Source: an uncultured Thermomicrobiales bacterium (GTDB lineage Bacteria; Chloroflexota; Chloroflexia; Thermomicrobiales; UBA6265). Taken from it: a stretch of DNA of 37,496 nt. The stretch lies in contig CADCWL010000058.1 in assembly GCA_902806405.1 (NCBI GenBank), positions 1-37,496 of the forward strand, read 5' to 3'. The position numbers and the translations under genes are program-made. Shown in pieces: positions 33,749 through 37,496 of this stretch (the stretch's first letter is position 1; each line of letters begins with the position of its first letter). The notes beneath the pieces were generated by a model. The model did not search any database. It had not been told where the DNA came from and saw only the letters and a program-made list of their open reading frames with translations.

Positions 33749-35241
33749 TTGCATGATCCCGGCTCTGGGTTGACGGCCAGGAGCGCGAAGAAGGGACGCA
33801 GGTCCGGCCGTGGCACGACCGCCACGGCCGTTCTGTTGCGCACGACGACGGTGCCGAACAGCTCCCGCGCGAGCTTGTTCCGCTCCGCCGGGCTGGCAAC
33901 CCGCCACGCCGACCCGACGTCGGCCAAGAAGCCGGACAGCCTCCGGCCGGCGTCGTCCTCGGGATTCCCGCCCGCGGGCAATGCGGCCAACTCGTCGGAG
34001 ACCGTCGCCCGCCGCGCCTGGTACGTCGCGCGGTCGAGGTCGCCGTCGAGGTACAGGTCCTTCAATCGGTCCAGTCGGTGGTTGAGGCGCAGGCGGGCCG
34101 CGACGGTGTCGACGGCCGCGCTCTGGTCGTGACGCCAGGCGGCGAGCAGGCGGGCTTGGTGGTTGGCGGGGATCGCGAAGCGCCCGAGCAGGTCCGCGAT
34201 CTGGTCCTCCACGACCGAGGCGTAGAACGACGGCTCGTCGCAGCCGTTCCCTTGCGTCCGACCGGCGCAGCGCGCCCGCCGCCTGCCGTCCGCCGTGATG
34301 TGCGCGCCGCAGCCGCCGCACGCCGCGATCCCGGAAAGCCCCCACGGCGAGCGCTCGCCGGCGACCCGCCGCGGCCGGCTGGCGTTCCGCGCCCGGGCGG
34401 CCTCCGCGCGGCCGAACAGGGTCGGGTCGACCATCGGGTCGTGCTTGCCCGGCACCCAGCCGCCGGTGCCGTCCGGCAACTCGCCCAGGTAGAAGCGGTT
34501 GCGGAGGATCACCCGCACCGAGTCCTTGGTGAACGGGTTGGCGCCGCGGTTGCCGCTTGTGCGGTGACCGGCGGTGTTGAGCGCTTGCGCGATCTCGCGG
34601 TCAGCCTTGCCCGCCGCCGCGAGTTCGAACGCCATCGCCAGACCCTCGGCCGGGACGATTTCGCGCCGGGTCGCCAGGTCGCACCCCCACGCCTCGCGAT
34701 CGGGCACCGGCAGGCCGTCGGCTCCCTTCGTCACCCCGAACGGCAGCACGCCGTTGTACAGGCCGCGCGCCTTGCGCTCGCCTTTGCCCTTCTTGGTCTC
34801 CCACGACAGGTTGTCCGAATAGAACTGCGCCATGCCGACCAGCATGGTGAGCATCAGCTGGCCGGCCGGGGTCGAGTGGTCCATGTTCTCCGCGATGGAG
34901 AGGAAGCCGACGCCGGCGGCGCCGAGCCGGTGGAAGGCGTCGAAGGCCACCCGCCGGTTCCGGGCGAAGCGGTCGAGCTTGTGGACCACCACGACGTCGA
35001 AACGCCGCGCCTCCGCGTCGGCGATCAGTTGCCGGAAGCCGGGGCGCTTCGCCGCGTCGTCGCTCCGCGCGCTTTTCCCTTCGTCGCGGTAGCGGGCAAC
35101 GATCTCCCACCCGTTGTGCAGGCACAGCGCCTCAGCCGCTCGCTCCTGCGCGCCGAGGGAGTAACCCGCGACCTGTTCCTCGCTGCTGACCCGAACGTAG
35201 AGGGCGACCCGCTTCGGCGGCGCCGTGGTAACCCTGCCCAT
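33691..35241 (-). CDS. Large serine recombinase (site-specific integrase)
   Basis: A 516-residue large serine recombinase. The resolvase catalytic domain (about 10-155) has the nucleophile Ser19 in LYVRVSSEEQ, with 'YRDEGKSARSD', 'DVVVVHKLDRFARN' and 'LTMLVGMAQFYSDNLS'. The recombinase domain follows ('LNTAGHRTSGNRG', 'KDSVRVILRNRFYLG'). A zinc ribbon (CGGCGAH ... CAGRTQGNGC, about 310-340) and a coiled-coil-like helical stretch precede the end. The last 18 residues, GGSDGIRTRDLSLDRAAC, are the antisense translation of the tRNA-Asp gene, and the stop lies inside it. AAAGG precedes ATG 35241. This arrangement is expected for an element integrated at the tRNA. No excisionase or other cargo is recognisable. 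Confidence 0.93.
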   Translation of the reverse strand: MGRVTTAPPKRVALYVRVSSEEQVAGYSLGAQERAAEALCLHNGWEIVARYRDEGKSARSDDAAKRPGFRQLIADAEARRFDVVVVHKLDRFARNRRVAFDAFHRLGAAGVGFLSIAENMDHSTPAGQLMLTMLVGMAQFYSDNLSWETKKGKGERKARGLYNGVLPFGVTKGADGLPVPDREAWGCDLATRREIVPAEGLAMAFELAAAGKADREIAQALNTAGHRTSGNRGANPFTKDSVRVILRNRFYLGELPDGTGGWVPGKHDPMVDPTLFGRAEAARARNASRPRRVAGERSPWGLSGIAACGGCGAHITADGRRRARCAGRTQGNGCDEPSFYASVVEDQIADLLGRFAIPANHQARLLAAWRHDQSAAVDTVAARLRLNHRLDRLKDLYLDGDLDRATYQARRATVSDELAALPAGGNPEDDAGRRLSGFLADVGSAWRVASPAERNKLARELFGTVVVRNRTAVAVVPRPDLRPFFALLAVNPEPGSCNGGSDGIRTRDLSLDRAAC

Positions 35242-35313
35242 CGTGCTAACCTTTCGCCGCTTCGCGCTTCGGCTCGTCGTCGGCGCGAGGCGTTCCCTAG
35301 CCGTCGCGGCCTC

Positions 35314-35544
35314 TCACGCCGCGACGGCTTTTCCCTGCCCGGCCGCCTCGATGGCCGCGGCGAACTCCTCCACCTCGGCCGGCTCGACCCCGAGCGCCAG
35401 GCTCAGTTTCTCGATCACCCCGAAGCGCGGGACCGACCTCCCCGTCTCGATCAGGTGGACCGTCGAGAACGCGACGCCGGCGCGCTCGGCAAGCCCGCGC
35501 ACGGTGAGCAGGCGCGCCGCTCGGGCTTCCTTCAGCGTGGGCAC
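35314..35544 (-). CDS. Small Cro/C1-type (XRE) HTH regulator
   Basis: A 76-residue protein that is essentially one helix-turn-helix: 'LTVRGLAERAGVAFSTVHLIETGRSVPR' (about 13-40), then 'IEKLSLALGVEPAEVEEFAAAIE'. It would bind DNA as a repressor, probably its own promoter and perhaps the recombinase. The GTG at 35544 is chosen because AGGAGG precedes it by about six bases. The gene starts 72 bases upstream of the recombinase on the same strand, so the two may be cotranscribed. The upstream DNA is much richer in A+T than the chromosome, which fits acquired DNA. Confidence 0.85.
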   Translation of the reverse strand: MPTLKEARAARLLTVRGLAERAGVAFSTVHLIETGRSVPRFGVIEKLSLALGVEPAEVEEFAAAIEAAGQGKAVAA

Positions 35545-35579
35545 GTACCTCCTCCTCTGCGAACCAGCCACCGGCCCCA

Positions 35580-35617
35580 ATCTTACAACGTATTCGCTTC
35601 GTCGTCAAAATGTATTG
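35580..35617 (-). promoter_or_regulatory. Promoter and candidate operator of the XRE gene
   Basis: On the minus strand TTGACG (35603-35608), a 17-base spacer and TAAGAT (35580-35585) form a near-consensus promoter; the start would be near 35573. Read on the plus strand, two sites of the form A-rich + GTATT (ending at 35594 and 35616) are spaced 22 bases apart, two helical turns, and overlap the promoter. That is typical of autoregulatory operators. Confidence 0.55.
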
Positions 35618-35636
35618 ATTCTACAGCTCAACGGGG

Positions 35637-36053
35637 CTACACCGGGAAGTTTGAGAACGCGTTGGAGACGACGAGTGGCGGTAGCACGAAGGAGCAGTGG
35701 AGATGGCGGCGCCGATCCGAACGTTTGAAGAAGCCACCCCGGCGGGGTGGCATGCGGCACTCCGCCGGGCGATCGCCGGGGCGGTCGAGGATCGCCGCCG
35801 TGGGGCGGTCCGCCCACCCCTGGAGCCAGCGCAGCAGGGCGCGCAGGTCGTCCACCGTTGCCGGAACGACCCCGGCCCGCAGCCGGCGCTGCGTCTGCTG
35901 GTAAATCGACTGCCTCGGCGGGAACTTCGTCGGAAGGCGGCGCCAGGGCGCGCCCGCACAGACGCTCCAGCGCAGGTCGTGCCGGCGCTGCGGGGCGCCC
36001 AGGTCCATGGACGTCGGGTAGGGGGCGACGAACGCCCACCCGTCGTCCGTCAC
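35637..36053 (-). pseudogene. Internally deleted IS5-type transposase
   Basis: From GTG 36053 the frame starts MTDDGWAFVAPY and continues with 'WSVCAGAPWRRLPTKFPPRQ', 'SIYQQTQRRLRAG' and 'WADRPTAAILD'. This is the N-terminal domain of IS5-family (IS427-like) transposases (DUF4096-type), whose next residues should start the DDE catalytic domain. After about residue 88 the frame turns into an unrelated Arg-rich stretch and a short 'PLVVSNAFSN' end. Thus most of the catalytic domain is missing. The 138-residue frame is open but cannot encode an active enzyme. Its upstream end lies near 36113, where a GAGCGTGTTATG sequence resembles the terminal inverted repeat of such elements. Confidence 0.65.
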
Positions 36054-36095
36054 GTCACTCGGGTACGGCGTGCGCGTGCCATGTCACAAGCGTAC

Positions 36096-36113
36096 CGAGT
36101 GCATAACACGCTC
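36096..36113 (-). mobile_element. Candidate left terminal repeat of the IS5-type remnant
   Basis: On the minus strand GAGCGTGTTATGCAC begins at 36113, 60 bases before the transposase GTG. The GAGCGTGTTAT form is typical of terminal repeats in IS427-like elements. A GCGTGTTAT copy in opposite orientation lies at 36593-36601, beside the next gene. No exact partner is seen near 35640, so the other end is unresolved. Confidence 0.4.
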
Positions 36114-36597
36114 TAAGCAGCGCGTTGCCAAACCCTTCCTTGGCCACTCCGAGCGTGCTGACGCAGCAACCACTGACTCCTCGAGGGCCCAAAAATTTCC
36201 GATGGGTGACCACCTCTCACGAAGCGCCCAACTCGCGCACCGGCCCCCAAGGTAGGACGATTGCCAACATCAGCCGATGGGCAGGATCTGTGGCCTGGCG
36301 AGTCCGGTGGCCTCCCGCGACTGCGGCACATGCCTGGATCAGCGGGTACGGCAGCGAGTTCTGGCGCTCTCGGAGCCAGCCCAGTATGTCGGGCAACTCC
36401 CTGGGCGGGTTTCCCGGCCCTTCCGCGGCCCCGACGATGTCTCAAACCGGGACATAGCCGGATTCCGGAGTCATTCTGACGCCGCCTTGAGCCGTCGCTC
36501 CGACGTTTTCCACTGGCTGAGGCTCCGCCGAGGAGGCACGGCGGCGTTGCGAACCCGTGGCGGGGCCCCACGGCGTGCCCGAACCACGCAGTGCGTG
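36114..36597. other. Intergenic region with a decayed-looking frame
   Basis: No intact gene. On the minus strand, 36217-36442 reads as 75 codons without a stop or a plausible start ('ELPDILGWLRERQNSLPYPL' then 'IQACAAVAGG'). It looks protein-like but has no family I know. Codon bias is intermediate. It may be a gene fragment left by insertion or deletion at the element boundary. Confidence 0.35.
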
Positions 36598-37496
36598 TTA
36601 TCCGCCCTCGGCGGGCTCGATGTCGATGAGCGGGATGCCGGCGTCGTTCAGGCGCTGCACGCGGGCGAGATCGATCGAGGGGGCGGGGACCATGTAGGCG
36701 GTGGGTCGTGGGTTCGGTGGCGCGGGCTGGCGCTCGACCACGTAGTAGATGCCGCCGCGCGCCGCCACCAGAAGCAGCTCCCCGTCGGGCAGCGCCAGCT
36801 GCGCCCCCGCCTTCGGGGTGAACTCGACCAGCAGGCTCTCGTCCGCGGCGCCGGTCAGCAGCAGCTCCGCCGACCGCTGCGCCGCGGCGGCGGTCGAGGT
36901 CAGGGCGTTGAGCAGGTAGACCGCGAACACCAGCGCGATCGGGACCAACCGGCGCTCCCGGACCTGGGAGATGATGGTGGCGCGCTGGCTCCACCCGAGC
37001 CAGATCACGTAGAGCAGGAGCGCCAGGGCGGCCTCCCCCTGCACCTGCGCCACCTCGGTCAGCAGCGATCGGGGCGCGAGCGTCTGCTCCCGGACCTCCA
37101 ACACGACGGCGACGAGCAGGAGCGGGGCGACGACGGCGAGGTTGGCGAGGACGGGCAGGAGCCGCGGAAACCGTAGCCGGGCGCGGTCGAATTGGACGCG
37201 CGGGCGGCGCGCCGGGAACACGGTGCGGGAGATGACCCAGAACAGCAGGAGGGCGGACGGGTACTCGAGCAGGCGCCGGAGGGCGTGGACCGACTGCAGG
37301 GCGATGAAGGGGGGCGCGAGGTCGAGCGAGGTGGCCCCGATCGACAACCGGCCGTAGTAGGTGTCGACGTAGATGGAGCCGACGAGGTAGAGGGCGGTCG
37401 AGCCGACCGCGGCGGCGACCACGGACTCGAGGACGCGCCCGGCGGCGGCGATGGCGGGCGGCGGGGCCGTCGGCGTCGGGGGCGCCGGGGCGGCCG
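36598..37496 (-). CDS. Polytopic membrane protein, partial at 5' end
   Basis: The frame enters from the right edge without a start, so the N-terminus is outside the window; 298 residues are visible. It begins with a Pro/Ala-rich stretch and a first membrane helix (VVAAAVGSTALYLVGSIYVD). Two or three more helices follow ('PSALLLFWVISRTVF', 'LLPVLANLAVVAPLLLVAVVLEV', 'LALLLYVIWLGW') and another near 'RRLVPIALVFAVYLLNAL'. A soluble C-terminal part of about 90 residues has 'LALPDGELLLVAARGGIYYVV'. It ends in TAA at 36598. I do not recognise a family. Normal codon bias suggests it is resident chromosome, not part of the element beside it. Confidence 0.8.
   Translation of the reverse strand, partial: AAPAPPTPTAPPPAIAAAGRVLESVVAAAVGSTALYLVGSIYVDTYYGRLSIGATSLDLAPPFIALQSVHALRRLLEYPSALLLFWVISRTVFPARRPRVQFDRARLRFPRLLPVLANLAVVAPLLLVAVVLEVREQTLAPRSLLTEVAQVQGEAALALLLYVIWLGWSQRATIISQVRERRLVPIALVFAVYLLNALTSTAAAAQRSAELLLTGAADESLLVEFTPKAGAQLALPDGELLLVAARGGIYYVVERQPAPPNPRPTAYMVPAPSIDLARVQRLNDAGIPLIDIEPAEGG

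Noticed and set aside
1-37496. CRISPR array, rRNA genes, phage structural genes or a replication origin
   Set aside because: I found no regularly spaced direct repeats, no rRNA signatures, no capsid, portal or terminase motifs, and no DnaA-box cluster.

Overview
The window is GC-rich bacterial chromosome (about 70% G+C by eye, third codon positions almost all G or C). Gene content and style suggest a Chloroflexota bacterium near the Thermomicrobia. This is an inference from base composition, GTG starts, exported proteins without lipobox cysteines, and the mix of families; no marker gene here proves it. Because composition is so extreme, long open frames lie antisense to most genes, and these were discarded.

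Layout. 1-9.4 kb: a partial BMP-type substrate-binding protein, a zinc-ribbon membrane protein, an ABC-2 exporter pair, a HAD dehalogenase-like enzyme, a perfect 20-bp inverted repeat acting as a convergent terminator, dihydroxy-acid dehydratase (ilvD), a nucleotidyltransferase, a YtxH-like protein, an unusual protein made of 15-residue repeats with a C-terminal membrane anchor, and a DJ-1/PfpI protein. 9.6-17 kb: homoserine dehydrogenase with a small coupled upstream frame, a large exported PIG-L deacetylase with accessory domains, a MoxR ATPase, a 48-residue membrane protein and a flippase-like UPF0104 membrane protein. 17-23.4 kb: a membrane-anchored glycosidase-fold protein that lacks both expected catalytic glutamates, endonuclease IV, a family 2 glycosyltransferase, a decayed hicAB toxin-antitoxin pair and metG.

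23.5-33.6 kb, mostly minus strand: accD-accA (acetyl-CoA carboxylase carboxyltransferase), then a coherent block read ggt2 - tctC - tctB - tctA - ggt1. Here a tripartite tricarboxylate-type transporter lies between two gamma-glutamyltransferases, with a divergent Lrp/AsnC regulator carrying an AT-hook-like tail. I read this as a candidate system for using gamma-glutamyl compounds.

33.6-36.1 kb is accessory DNA: tRNA-Asp(GTC) with a clear promoter, a large serine recombinase whose last codons run antisense into the tRNA gene, a small Cro/C1-type regulator with its own AT-rich promoter, and an internally deleted IS5-type transposase. The window ends in a polytopic membrane protein cut by the right edge.

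The observations I rate highest are the 15-residue-repeat protein, the ggt-tct-ggt block, the glycosidase-like protein without catalytic acids, the recombinase/tRNA overlap and the hicAB remnant.
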